Source: Leuctra nigra (lineage: Eukaryota > Arthropoda > Insecta > Plecoptera > Leuctridae). From it: a stretch of 64,000 nt of DNA. Below are positions 32,590 through 45,105 of this stretch, one piece after another; the stretch's first letter is position 1; each line of letters begins with the position of its first letter. The DNA is taken from NCBI GenBank assembly GCA_934045905.1, contig OW203762.1, positions 22,910,345-22,974,344 on the forward strand, given 5' to 3'. The translations under genes and the position numbers were made by a program. Under the pieces are notes generated by a model. It searched no databases, was not told the DNA's origin, and worked only from the letters and a program-made list of their open reading frames with translations.

Positions 32590-35500
32590 AAACACTAATG
32601 TTTCATTTTCCCACACACGCAATAAATTGATCATGTTACCTCCGTAGTATCTAATTATAATATTATGTATAATATTACTAAATTGGTGTGCAATCAAGTA
32701 ACACACTTGGAATAGTATAATTAATTGGGCAGCGTCCAAGTCGGTCGAAATCTCCGGAGACTTGATCTGCTTCCAGTTAGCATCCCTGCATATCTATACC
32801 TCCACTGCAGACTCTTGCCCCAAGTTTTCCTGACATGCACTAATTAACTTATCGAATGATTGAGGTAGATGAGTCGGTCGGGCGGAGGAGAGAGTTGACT
32901 GATGTATGGCCGGCATCTGTGAGAGATGCTTTCCCAGCATCCAGGTCCAGATGAGGTGATCGCTTAATTAGTCTCTATCTATCCTTCACGCCACGAACAA
33001 GGGGCAACCTCCCTGTCCTCTGCCCCCCCCCCCCCCCCACGACTAGCGAGCTCCGTGAATTGAGACAAATTAATGAAGCGAGCATCAGTTCTGTACGCAA
33101 AGTTAGGAGATGAAGATATACTCATTTCCATGTGTCAGTTTATGAAAATATAGTAATGTTTAATTCTAAAGTTAGAACAGTCTGTTTTGTTTGCGTCGAA
33201 TGCCTCCTGGGTTTGCGTGTAGGCTTACATGGACAAGAAAATAATGTAACATTCGTCTAGAACAAGACATTTTCTATGCAGATGATTGTTTTATATTCTT
33301 ACACTTCTTCATTTATTCTCGAGCACTTGCCCTGCGAGAGAAGGGGGATAGAATAAACAAAAAAAATACTTTATTTTATGCGTGTTTTAAACTATTATGT
33401 TATCAATAATACACTTTTAAGTCGAGTTCAGCTTTTATACCTTGAAAAGGACTTTTGACAACTGTATTTGAACCATATTTGAATCGATATGTCAATAAAT
33501 TGAGCCTTTTGTGTGTATTCCATTTCCGCCCTTTAATATTAAGACTAAAAACGACTTTACATATTACTTATTGTAAACCAAAATTGCTGTTTTTTTCAAC
33601 GAAAACACACGATAATACAACGAAAATAATATTAAATTATCATTATGATTTTGTTTAGGTGTTTTGAAAAGTGAAAGGAGTGTCATACTTATTATCATTA
33701 AAAACCTTGTTGCTATTATCTCAAATCCATTAAAGATTTGGAGTAAAATGAAGATTAGGATCCAAAAGAATTAATTAATTTAAATCTTATTGATGCGCTG
33801 TCACATATTTTCTGCTGTAGCTAACCCAGTGCAGATGTTCGATGGAATAACTCCCACTCTTCCGCTGCAGTGTTCTGTATCGGCCTAAGAGATACTAAAC
33901 ATGAGAGTGGTGTATAGTGAGTTACTGAGCAGCGGATATTGGTTTCTCTTGCAGCGATCTCTTAACACCTCTGGTAACTTCAATTCCCTCCACTCGTGAA
34001 CTCTCATCGCCCAAGAGAAATGTACCACGACGCCATTTTATACACGCCGAAAGAAAAACTTGCCGAGGAAACTTAGGAACAAGGAGAATCTGATTAAAAT
34101 GCGCTTTTTTAAGTTGACAATAAATAAAATTATCACCTTGGCAGGTTTTGAAATATTAAAAATTTTACAAATGGTGGCAGATGTGGGACATTTAAAAAAA
34201 CTTTCTTATAATTCCATAAATAAATAATATTTTAAAAATTCGTTTTCATTTTAGGATACTGCAACCACAAGAAGGTATGGAAAGAGCTTTGATTATTTAA
34301 ATGACGAATATTTTTTTAAAATTTATAGTACCTCCCACTTATGTTAACATTCCAGTGCTAATCTCAATTATGCTTAATGGATAGCAATAAGAACGCCATT
34401 AATTGATCATCTATTGGAAATTATTCAACTACCGTTATTAATGTATACCAGCCTGAATGTTTGGTGAACATATGGTTCGACGTTCGGTGAAAAGAATTAT
34501 TGAAATTTTTAGATGTTTAGAACAAACAATTTGTATTTTAATGAACATGAAGGATGAAAGTGTGTATTCTTGAACTCAGCTATAAGCAGATCAAGCTCGA
34601 GATAGCTGTACCTGTGTAGATGACAATAGCAATGAGGTTAATATGATAGAGCAGAAGACGTCATTCCCTTGAATCATGCAACCAAATGTCTTTTCTCTTC
34701 TACCTTAACTTCTGCAGAACGCTGTTATTGCAAAATAAGACAGAGAAAGCTAGAGGGGAGTCGCTGAATTGTGTAATAAGAACCTGAACCTATTCTCCCA
34801 TAATCTATATCGGTGGTTTTCTATTCTACCCCCGTCCCTCCACCCTCCACCCCCCATCCAGTGCTCACTATATGGTCCAGAATGCATTTGAGGTTGCTGT
34901 TTGGAAATGGCAGAGTGGGGGAAGTAAAGAGTGGAACACAATTTTATGAAAGTTTAGTGCGACAGGCGCGAATAAAACCGTAGAATTGTTGGGACAACGA
35001 ACTTGTATCGACATCGAGCAAACCTTCGCAACTCCCCAAAGACTTGAAAAGTAAAGGAAAACCTTACTTTTCAAATAACAGATGGGAAACACGTTACCTA
35101 TAGAAATTTGAAATATATTTTCATCTATTGAAGGTGTCAAAGGTGTTTCGAAAGGATCAGAAATCACTATCTGGGTAGAGACCTGGTCTGCCTTCCAATT
35201 TTTCTATATATTTCCACTCACCAATTTGACATATTTTTTCTGTTTCCGTGTTTCATAGCGTCAGGTTGTACATTTTTCATGCACACCGATACACGGTGGA
35301 AATTGATTATTATATATTCTCAGTCATTTTCATCCCAATATTTTCCGCAGCATGAGTAATGATTGCTGGGTGTTTTACACGGTATCAAAATGGCGTCTGC
35401 TCTAGGACACTTTAAGCATATTCTGCGACACATCTGTCGGACTTACGCCTCTCAAACGCAATACTTTACACCCCCCTCCCCCCCCTCCCCACAGCCCACA

Positions 35501-36900
35501 TCGTTACAAAACCGATCGAATATGTATTTTCTCATTAATATTACATTAGTCTAAGTTGGAGCGCCTTCGCAGGAAAAACCTATCGACTTTCCGATGCTAA
35601 CTGACTGATGGTACGCAAACGATTGCAACTAGAAAATTCCGAAAATAACGCAATCATATAGAATGGTAATAGAATAGCAATAAAGATTGATGGTTTGAGC
35701 TTGAAAACTCAATGATATATTATTTATTTTATGCAATATACATAAAAATTTATTTTCGTATCACTTATTCCTTTTTCAATTGGTTTTGTAACATTTTATT
35801 TTTCATTCAATTTATATTGTACATTTTAAATTGGATTTTGTTGCTTATGCTAACGCTTTTATAATACATGAACGAGTAGGACCATAATATATAATGATCA
35901 AACGAATGAATAACGTGTTATAATCTTGGTACAAAGAAATATTTTGTCTGGAATGCGAAAATAAAATAAAATAAAATAAAATGATATGATAGCAATAATA
36001 TATGTATAAAAATCATGTAAGCGTTTTAATTTCGTATTCTAAATCACAGGATAGATCAAGATCATCTCATAACATCATCTATTCCAGTAAAATAGTAGAA
36101 TTCATAATATGTTATCATTTATAATTCAAATCTGACAATCATTTCCAATCACTCCTCTAAAAAGTTCCGCATCCAAACATTGGCGCATTTCTCTAAACAA
36201 GCTTCATCAATTGAATCCATGATACAGCCAGTTCCGAAAGAGAAGCGTAGATAAGTAACACGTAACCCTGCATGGACCCACGCCTCTGCTCCTCAGGGCA
36301 TCTCAAATTGATTCAGACATTACCTTAGAGAGCCTCGCGACCGAATATCTCGCTCTTTTTGCCACGGCCCGCCATAAAACATGCCGCAACAATATGCTAT
36401 GCTGTTTGCCATCTATGTGTGTACTGCTGCTGATTCACTGATCCTCCACAGGGAGCGCGCGGAGCACGTGATCAGGGTGGCGAAATAGTTTCACACCCTT
36501 CTATAAGCCAGGATTTATCCGAGGGGTACACCACTGTGTGACTCTAGTTCTGTTTTATTTATAGTTGGACATGTGCACTAGACTAATGGTCGCTTGTGGT
36601 CGGTAGGCTTATTGTAGTCCTCTCTGCGGGTGTGTTAGACCCATTTGTAAAGTTATTGTATTGTATTTATATTATTGGGATTTGTTTCAATGTTTGGATA
36701 ACTAATCACTTGTTTGTTAATTGGGTTTGTGGCCGGTGAATACGTGTGTATCCTTCCCGTAATGTCCCGTGTATACCCGAATATTTGCCAGGCCACTTTA
36801 AAGCATACATCGTTACAATTACGATTATTTCGGCACTTAGTGTAGGTATATAAAAGCAAAGTTTTCATTTTTAGCCAGTCTCCCATGAGAAATGATGAGT
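32590..36900. other. Long spacer with simple repeats
   Basis: It holds a 16-C tract (33023-33038), C-rich simple sequence near 35470-35490 and an (AAAAT)n run at about 35957-35983. The islands 32740-33020 and 36230-36480 (the latter with CACGTGAT) are higher in complexity. A short frame from an ATG near 35390 in good Kozak context (AAAATGG) runs into the C-rich tract and is not recognised. No gene is supported. Confidence 0.4.
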
Positions 36901-37053
36901 AAAAAGGGACCTATCTATTTTTACTCTTTTGACACTCCCTAGTTTATCTCATCTCTTTAGTGTCAAAATGTCAAACAATTTAAAAATGAAATTATGCATG
37001 GATAAGCAGTTTTACTGACTAATGAGCCAAATTTGGGTTATTTTCTTGTTACA

Positions 37054-37279
37054 GCTGGAATTCTGTATTATATTTTATTCATCAGCTTACTGTACTTAAA
37101 GCATTCAGTAAAGTTTAAAATAAATCGAAAGAAAGGTTCGGTAAAATCCGAATATTTAAAAACATTCCAGCGGGGATTGGTAGGAGTGGAAGATGTAGTT
37201 GACGATGATGAAGAGGATCCAGAAGACGAACAAACGTCATGCCCGGCCCGCCGGTTTCGTATAAATAAGCTCTTGAATA
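37054..37279 (+). CDS. Candidate internal coding exon, unidentified protein
   Basis: The acceptor TTTTCTTGTTACAG|CTGG and the donor AATAGC|GTAAGT bracket a 226-nt stretch open in one frame. It encodes a hydrophobic segment (GILYYILFISLLYL, long enough for one membrane span), then a basic stretch (KFKINRKKGSVKSEYLK), then a very acidic one (VEDVVDDDEEDPEDEQ), then CPARRFRINKLLNS. GC and codon variety are higher than in the flanks. The order of membrane span, basic patch and acidic tail would fit a single-pass membrane protein's cytoplasmic face, but I recognise no family and found no neighbouring exons. The antisense frame is also open (serine-rich), which lowers confidence. Confidence 0.3.
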
Positions 37280-37443
37280 GCGTAAGTTTTGATTCTATAA
37301 ATAGATTGAAAACTCCAAGATGCAGTGAATTTTCGGACATGCATTAATTTCTTGATTGGTTATATTTAATTTTTTAGCATCGATTTTCGGACATTGTGGT
37401 ATTTGTTGCGTCACATGAAGGCTAATCAAAACTTACGCTATTC
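37275..37443. repeat. Inverted repeat spanning the candidate donor site
   Basis: GAATAGCGTAAGTTTTGATT (37275-37294) has an exact 20-bp reverse complement at 37424-37443. The left arm contains the exon end and the GTAAGT donor. Near-repeats ATTTTCGGACAT (37329 and 37384) also lie inside. AATAAAG follows at 37486. It is either a small mobile element or an RNA hairpin that can hide the donor. Confidence 0.8.
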
Positions 37444-37535
37444 TGGTAGGACAACCTATTTCCTACCCAATGTATTTGGAAATGAATAAAGATTATTATT
37501 ATTCCAATCAACCATCCATCAAAGAACAAAGCGTA

Positions 37536-37730
37536 ATAGACCACATTTTAAATTATTTAGTTAGCTCTGCTTTTCAAAAAATTTCATATGCAGTACCGGG
37601 ATCCTAATGTCTATTCATGTTATGAATATGATCCATTGTTGAAAAACACTAATAGATACGAGGATCACGGTACTGCATATGAAATTTTTTGAAAAGAAGA
37701 GCTAACTAGATAATTTAAAATGTGGTCTAT
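37536..37730. mobile_element. Foldback MITE 'ATAGACC' family, copy 1
   Basis: The ends ATAGACCACATTTTAAATTA and complement are flanked by TA on both sides (37534-37535 and 37731-37732), as in Tc1/mariner-derived MITEs. The arms pair for about 90 bp, including GAGCT, CTTTTCAAAAAATTTCATAT and GCAGTACC. It has no coding capacity, and the transcript would be a long hairpin. Confidence 0.82.
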
Positions 37731-37732
37731 TA

Positions 37733-40700
37733 TTTAAATCTACTTTTTGATCATACATATCAAACTATACGGATAATTCTATTACTTAGCCGAGGTGCCG
37801 GGTTTCTTCATGAGACACCCGCGGAGGTGCCGAGTTTCTTCGTGCATGAATATAACATTATATAATCGTGCTGGACACACCAGGTTTATCACCTAACTTT
37901 TTAATGACGGCTAGACTCAACCAAATTACTTGTAACGAATATCGTGAAAGCATTTCTGTGTCTTTCATAAATAATTTCACGTGATAACGTTTGATTATCC
38001 TCCCAGTTGTAGTAATTAATAACAGTATCCGCCCAGCAATCTTGCTTCGCTACTTGCACTGCATCGCGTCCAGGGCACAAGCCCTTCACCTACTTTCACG
38101 TCCTCCATGGAAAACTAATTAACAAAGTGATTTATTACATTCTAAAGTACCTGGAATTACTCAGTTGGGTAGCTTTTCACGTTGAAAATCAAGCAAATCA
38201 CGGTTTGAACATTTTTTAATGTTTCGACAGTAATGTGAGCACAGAAACAATTAAAACCTTATTGAAAATATGTAGGCATAAATATCCTAATTTATTATAG
38301 TATGGAAATGTAAACATTAAGCCGTAAACTACCAGGGACTCGAATCATCATTATCTGATTTGGTACCAGTTCTCAAGTTCTCAGTTCTCTACTCATGATT
38401 CAAAGGAATATAAAATGGATGAAAGTTTAATGGAATTACTCTATTTGGACTTCGTCTTGGTTATGTAATGGACATGGCACTGATTTCGCTGGATTGTGAA
38501 TAGACAACACAATTCATATTCCCTAAACTCTCATATTGTCAGCAATCAGTACGCAGTACAGTCAGATACAAAAAAAATCCACTAAAAAGCTTTTACTAAA
38601 TTAAAGGTCCAATTTTTAATATGTGTATAAACAAATTACATAACAAAAAAATTAATTGAACAAAATACTTTTTTCTTAAGTGGGTACTATTTATTTATTA
38701 CAAATGTCTAAAAAAAATTAGGTTAGGTTCCGTTTCCGGATCTTCGGGGAAAAAATGAAAACCTTACCGATTATATTTCCAAAATTAGACTAGTTCTATG
38801 CTGATCAAGTTCAAATCGGGTCCCTGCAAAAAACAAGTCCGCGTAAATGCATTATTTAGGAATTCTTTTCAGTATTTTCAATCTTACAATTCTCACAGCA
38901 CAAGAGTGTGAATATTGTTGTTCTCTAGGTTGAAATTGTACACCCTTGTCGCGCACCTAACCCTCCCGAAATGTCACACGTGAGGCGACCGCATCCTAAT
39001 GAAGTAATGACGTAATCGCGGCGTCAATCGGCGTCACGTCAAGTTATCTAATGAGGCGTCTCGACGTCGTTTGTATATCGGCGTCATGATATCAACCGCA
39101 GGGGTGTGGTCTCAAGTGGAGACGAACTAGACTCGAGCGCTGTTGCAAACATATTGACGCGTTTTTATTTCTATCTAGGGCATAAAGTCAATTCGAACAA
39201 TATAAACAAGAGTAACAACTGTGTTTGTGATAGAACTGATTTAGATATGTTGTGGAAATGCTTCCGAATAGTTTTCTGACAACTAAAACTATTTGTGTGT
39301 AAAGTAAACTATGAGAACTATGAGACTATGAGAAAGTAGACATTTGGATCGTGTCATTCCATTTTAAATAAACACTACTTATTTTCTAAGTTCTCAAAAT
39401 TTACCAAATTTGTTATTTAGCCAATGAAACTATTTATACGATTCATTTTGTCTAGAAATATTTGACATTTCATAATAAAATGTTTGCCTTTTTGTTTGAT
39501 TTTAGTTTATCCAATACTTCATTCTATATTCAATACTCTCTATTCTTTCATAACTTCTTTCAATATTTAATTCAGCAAGAAATTGCACCAAATCAAACCA
39601 TTGATATTTTTGTCTCTTGAGGTGGAAATATTCAATATTTAATTATTTAATTGTTGTAAATACATCAGTTTAAACATAAATGTAATTACTATAGCGTATG
39701 AAGCGTATATCTTAATTAGTAAACTTACAAATGTCTTACAACCTAAATTCTTACAGAAAATTTTTAAAAAATTATTATCTTTCAATTTTAAACCAAATGC
39801 ATTTTAAACTTCATTATTTTTATAAAATTTTACAAAAATGTGATACATTTCATTTACACTTTACACATTATGATCAGGCTAATTATTAGCTTTTAATTAT
39901 AAAACTCCCCATCCCACCCTGTCTATGTTGACACATTATACTTGTGTCTAAAACCAGGGGGCTTGGTTTAGCACGTTATAGTGTCGAGGCCCTCAGTTTT
40001 GATTGCTAGTACTTAAATACATACTTGACAAGTAATTACACTTTAGATGTAACCCTTTCCGTTGATGGCGGCAATCTCTTTAAATTAGTCATGAGCAAGC
40101 CGCGAGGTTTGCTTATTACTTATTCACAGTCCTTTAATAACATCCATAAAAGTCGACGAGAAACTTAATGAGAATGTAGGCGCGGATAATTGAAGATTAC
40201 GTTTTTAACTTGCTACGTCGAAATTGTTGGAGATTGAAGTTTAAGACATAAAGTGTGTGAATATACATGAATATTTAAACACAGCAAGGAGTTCATTTTT
40301 TTAAGGGTTGGACGAAACAGTTTTATTATTAATTCCTAGTATCTAAGTTTATTGCATTTTTGTTACCACGAAATTAGTAATTAGCAAACAAACAACATGA
40401 TTAATTTTAATAAGATATGGTGCAGTAGCTAAAGATGCGCAAAGTATTTGACCTTAGATTTACATTTTGAAACTTTCCTTTGGTTGATAGCAATTAATGT
40501 CAGTATTAAAGGGTATTACTATCCATGCCATGAGATATGGGGAATAGAATCTATATAAAAAGCTTAAATATAATTGCGTTTTAACAGATTCAAAGTCTTC
40601 TCAATAAGGATTTTTGACAAGTTAGAAGAAGTAAAGAACCCTAAGAAATGATTCATGATATTGATAGGCATATTTTTCAACAAAGTTAAGCAAATATTGT

Positions 40701-41232
40701 TGCAAATCCAGTCTTAAAGTAGAGAATACAGTTTCGAAGGAAATTTCATTGGGATAGGTACACCAAAGATTTCAACGAATTCTGTTTTCATTTACCAAAA
40801 CAATTTCACATTTATTCCTACATTGACGCTCTCGTTGATTTATAAAAGCTTCCACATTTTGATCGATTTCATTCTAATTTATCTGTATGTCTATTCATTT
40901 CCATCGGTCCGTGTTTTTCATCTTTCTGATTGATTGAGCAATGGTCCAATCACAGTGAGGTGGGACTGGAGTGAGGCTGGTAACAAGCGCTCGGCGGTGG
41001 CGGCTCTGTTCGCCAACTTACAATACACAGGTGGCCGTTAGTGAGTGACCCTTGTCGATAATTTGTCACCATCCGCCGGCAATTTCATCAGGAAATCACC
41101 AGATTCAAATGTCGCGTGTAAAACAATGCAACTGTACTCTCTGGACTGGAGAAAGTGGAACAAAACTGTTGATATAACCAGTACATTAATTTAATTTGTA
41201 AAAATTAAATTCTATTTGTAAATTTACAAAAA
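37733..41232. other. Long AT-rich spacer
   Basis: A copy of the AGATTCTATTCCCC dispersed repeat lies on the minus strand at about 40514-40563. A more complex stretch 40920-41120 contains GGCGGTGGCGGC and repeated GGTGG words. A motif cluster at 39008-39086 is listed separately. No gene is supported. Confidence 0.4.
39008..39086. promoter_or_regulatory. Cluster of CRE/GGCGTCA-like words
   Basis: In about 80 bp are TGACGTAA (39008), GGCGTCAA, GGCGTCACGTC, GACGTCG and GGCGTCAT. All resemble half or full binding sites of CREB/ATF-type bZIP proteins. The density is unusual in a window that averages low GC. Upstream lies CACACGTGAGG (an E-box). Function is inferred from motifs only. Confidence 0.3.
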
Positions 41233-41286
41233 AAAAATACAAATGATGAGACAAATTAATTTAATTTGTCTCATCTTTTGTATTTT
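41233..41286. repeat. 54-bp near-perfect palindrome
   Basis: The left arm ends ATGAGACAAATTAA and the right arm begins TTTAATTTGTCTCAT. The arms of about 27 bp differ at one or two bases and have no loop. It sits about 50 bp before the ribozyme-like motif at 41334 and may be part of the same mobile element's end. Confidence 0.8.
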
Positions 41287-41333
41287 TCTTTTGTTTCCTT
41301 TCATATTTTGCTGTTTACGCGTTTAGTTTCATC

Positions 41334-41375
41334 CTGAAGAAGGCCACAGAAGGGTGGACGAAATATTGATTTATA
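41334..41375 (+). ncRNA. Hammerhead-core-like motif in a retroelement tail, copy 1
   Basis: CTGAAGA (41334-41340) fits the CUGANGA core of hammerhead ribozymes. It is followed by CCAC...GTGG, able to form a short stem II, then GAAA (41360-41363). The same arrangement with a similar following sequence (GAAATAT.GATTT) occurs at 59994. Tail motifs of this form are known from Penelope-like and some other retroelements. I could not identify a stem III or a cleavage site, so ribozyme activity is unproven. Confidence 0.3.
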
Positions 41376-43185
41376 ATAAAAAAATAGTTTGTAAAAAGTC
41401 TTAATAGTTTTATTTGAATTAACATCCAAACTAATGAAGGGGAAAAAGCATCTTTAAAATGTCAATACATCTTCTAATAAATCTTAAGATGTTCTTCACA
41501 TCATAATTGCATTCTTTAAGGTACAAATTAACAGAGAGTAGAAATGTAATTGAAAAAGTTATTAAGAGTGCACAATAAATGTATTCTATCAGTACCACGA
41601 TTCACACAAAAATACTAAATTTTTAGGTTATGTGTGTATACAATTTTTAAGTTGTCAGCAGTCCTTTTTAATTTAAAAATGACCAAACAATCTTGTTAAC
41701 CTATAAGTGTAAAGTGAATTTCGACAATTAAGAAAAAACAAATAAAACTACAAGTAAACAATAAACCTTAAATCCAAAGACTCAACATTAGAAGAAATTA
41801 AACTAGGCATGGGAAAATTTAAGTTATTCTCGTATAAATCACAAAATTAAATAAACTGTTCCTAAAATTATCGGAATGTAACTTTCTTCGCACAAATTAA
41901 AATTATTCGAGCTTTTTGGTGAAGAAAATTTAAAAAAATTATTCGAGTTAACGTCCGACGGTAGTTTATTACAATTTTCCAAAGTGAAAATGTATTTTCA
42001 ATGAGCATGCAGAAGATTCGCACTGGATGGTGAGTGAACATTTATCATCTCCTCGGTCCATAACTGCAGGTCAGATGTGTTTTCATTCCGGAGGCGCCAC
42101 TTGGGGGCAATAGCGCCACTCAATCGCCCCTCACACGGCGCGCGATTTACCTGCCACTCGCCCAACCTCTCGACACCGGAATGCAATTATTTCGTTTATT
42201 TGTAATTTATTCGTAAACTCAACAATCAAACGATTACATCCGTCCCACTGGTCCTTCAGTGCACATGTTTTTACAAGATGAAAAATGTTTCAGATTAATC
42301 TACGAATCGGATTTACGAAAGGTTGCACCGAAGTATTCTAATTTATTGATGATAAAACTCATGAAATTATCAGAATTTTGATTTGATTTTGTGATCTTTT
42401 CGACAGCATTACAATTCCCTTATAGCATTATAACCTATCCCTGACTAATTTCGGAAGATATATGCTCTTGAAAACCCATAATATTGCTTGAATTGAGGAA
42501 AGATCGAATTTTGATTGGAATTTCTACGAGAATGTAATATTAGCATTCCAGATACGAAAATTTCCAAATGAAGAATATATTTGAATTTTCCTGACATTTC
42601 GTAAACTCGTTAACATCTATAAATCCTTGTAATGTTGCTCTTCAGGGCAGACGTTGCTGTGTAGTTCGTATATCTGACTGAGAAGAACAAAGCAAGTCTT
42701 TGGGGATAATCTATCGTCAATCGCAGCCTAAACCAGAGCCAGCGATAAGTTTAAAAGTCTGGCGGCTACTTTATCTTGCGTGTTTTAAAAAAACCAAGGA
42801 GCTAAATAAATGGATGTCTCTATAATATGTTTATCGTTCCCCATTTTCTTTATACTCGAGGATATAAAAAAGTAAGTTTTAAAAAGTAGTCCCAGGGGTG
42901 ATGTGCGAGAGTATGCACATATAAATGCAATATGCATTCATAACTTTTTAAACAAGGAACATATGATATATCCTAGCAGACGAAATACAGCCTATGGGCA
43001 CAGACTAAAAGCGAAGTTTACAATATTCATATTGTTTATTCTTGTGATAAAGGAAAGTTCGAACAATCAATTTCGTCGTCTGAAAGCTCGCATCTAAACC
43101 GAAGAACATAACCAGAAATAACCCGAGTGCGGTTTACGAAACCCATCTCTAAATCGAGTCAGCTTATGAAAGTGGTCGTCGTCAC
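41376..43185. other. AT-rich spacer
   Basis: It is mostly A/T-rich, with a GC-rich island at 42050-42180 that holds a CTCF-like site (listed separately). No coding or repeat feature was recognised. Confidence 0.4.
42095..42113 (+). promoter_or_regulatory. CTCF-like insulator motif
   Basis: GCCACTTGGGGGCAATAG agrees with the bilaterian CTCF core CCAC-NN-GGGGGC, including the CCAC and the five-G block. It lies in a CpG-rich island and is flanked by an inverted GGCGCC/GGCGCTA pair. It is one motif with no conservation data. Confidence 0.3.
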
Positions 43186-43324
43186 GTGACATCATCATCT
43201 CACGGAGAAGTGGTCATCTTAATTGCAAACCCTCCCCCTCCCCTCCCCACTCCGTCCAGCATCTGCATATCACAGTATCACGTAGATACAGCGCGGCGTC
43301 GTGGAATGGGGTGGAGGACTGCTA

Positions 43325-43440
43325 CTGGGGATGGCCTTAACAAGGTTTCCACTCGGCTGAATATTGAGTTTTCCTCTGTTACATCACACCGGCAATCCAG
43401 GGCCAACTAGCCACTTGCCCGGGCCATGCCGAGATTCAAA
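43325..43440 (-). mobile_element. tRNA-derived SINE, eroded copy
   Basis: On the minus strand GGGGTTTGAATCTCGG (B-box-like) is followed, after about 45 bp, by AGAGGAAAACTCAATATTCA and GCCGAGTGGAAACCTTGTTA then AGGCC. This is the body layout of the 10835-10990 copy. No A box was found. Confidence 0.5.
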
Positions 43441-44984
43441 CCCCACGGGGCTACACAGGAAATCAAATTGCGTTCGGATCGCGAGATCCGTATATCCGAG
43501 GAGTCAGTTTTATACAGAAATTGTGTATATTGCTTTACCATTCCGCCATAGTTGGGGAAATCAGAGTAGGTTGAGGCGAGTTAGTTGGGTTAACTCAACC
43601 GATATCAAGTTGCAATTTCCAGCCAGAATCTTGCGACTCGATTTAACCAGTTTCTACTGAAACAAGAAGACCATGTAGAATTGAGTTCAAAAGCAAAGAT
43701 TTAGATCCAAACTAAATGTTAGACGAATCCTCATAAACTTTTTATTAAAACCCTTCTCGTTTGAAGAGATTATTTGACGCTTCCGTGAAAGCGTAAAGCT
43801 TGAGCGTGCATCTCTGCTTCTTGCGAGAACTAACCGATGTTAAAGAGTCGTCCATAGATCTCTCCAGGTATTTCCTCCAGAGATCGGCAACACTCTGGAG
43901 AGGAGATGAGCTAGCCGAGAAGAAGGAAGATACCACTGCTCGAGACTTGTGTTATATAGGGAATCGCGCTCGTTTGTTCTCTCTTGGGTGCCATGATTCT
44001 TGCCATAGAGCGCACGGTGTGGAGCGAATTCCTTCTCATCCTTTCCCTTTTATTCGATGCTTTCCTTTACTCTTAGTTTACCCTTCGTCTTTGCCGAGGC
44101 CGAACTTAGGGCTACGAAGAATCAACTGACAATTGAACTAAATCCAAAAACAAGAAAGAGGTATCTAGCTAAAAAGTATCACTGTTCTTATGTTCTCTGT
44201 TATCTTAACACTAAAACCTTTCCTAGAACTAACTTTACTTCTTATTCAGAGAAGAGAATAAAATGAGTAAATGACTAATCACTTTGCTATTGATTTATAG
44301 TAGAATTCGATCAATGACAGCTATAGTGAAGAAGATATTTCAATTCTTTGTACTTAAAATACTTTTGTATAGACTAAATTAAATTAAACAATATTGTTGC
44401 CAGAGTCAATTGACATAATCTTCCACACAAATAATTGTTCTTCACAAGTGTTGAACTGATTGATCGGTGGTTAGATGAAAGCGATGTTTATTGGCCTGGA
44501 ATCAAGAAGAACCTTTGCTCGGAGCCAAGGAATTTTACTCTTGGGTGTCGTACAATTTGAACCACCGCCGCCCTCGCCGTGGTTCGAGGAAATCACCGCC
44601 GCCTGAGAACACATTTCCTCCAGCTAGTGATGATTTTTTTCAATTTCATCGATACGATCTGAGATAGTTTTGACATGTGGTCCCACAAATAATAGATCTT
44701 AGCAATCGAGTTAGTGAAACTCTTTCTCACACTTCGAGACATTTCCATTGAGATGCGAGAGCTGAAAGATTTCAAAACCTTACTTTGAATTGTAAACAAA
44801 TTATTGTATCCATTATAAATGTACGAATTTATAACAATTGTGTTCACATTTAAAAGTGGCATATTTCATATTGTCATATATCACTACAAACACTTATATG
44901 TAGGTTAAGGTTTACTTTTATTTCATTGTTGTCTATTGACGACTCTCCAGAAACTTCTCTGTTGCCAATGAGTGTGAAGATGTT
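43441..44984. other. Spacer with small unrecognised frames
   Basis: Overlapping frames of 98 and 109 codons on the plus strand (43364, 43800) and one of 89 on the minus strand are unrecognised. A 43-codon frame at 44475-44606 ends in a proline-rich stretch. None has convincing splice or promoter context. Confidence 0.35.
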
Positions 44985-45105
44985 TGGAAAATGATGTTGA
45001 AGAAAAAATTAAGAAATGTTGCACCTCTTGACTGAGAAAACCAAAGAAAAACCTTAGGTAGTCAGTAACGTCGACTTCGGGAATCGAACCCCGGCCACCG
45101 AATAG
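44985..45105 (-). mobile_element. tRNA-derived SINE fragment
   Basis: The minus strand reads CCGGGGTTCGATTCCCG (B-box-like, near 45079-45095), then TGACTACCTAAGG, TTTTTCTTTGGTTTTCTCAG and TCAAGAGG. This is parallel to the copies at 9668 and 59690. Confidence 0.55.

Noticed and set aside
37068..37340. Antisense 90-codon serine-rich frame opposite the candidate exon
   Set aside because: The serine run is the complement of the acidic GAT/GAA codons, and no splice signals exist on that strand.
44475..44606. 43-codon frame ending in a proline-rich stretch
   Set aside because: Too short, with no supporting signals.
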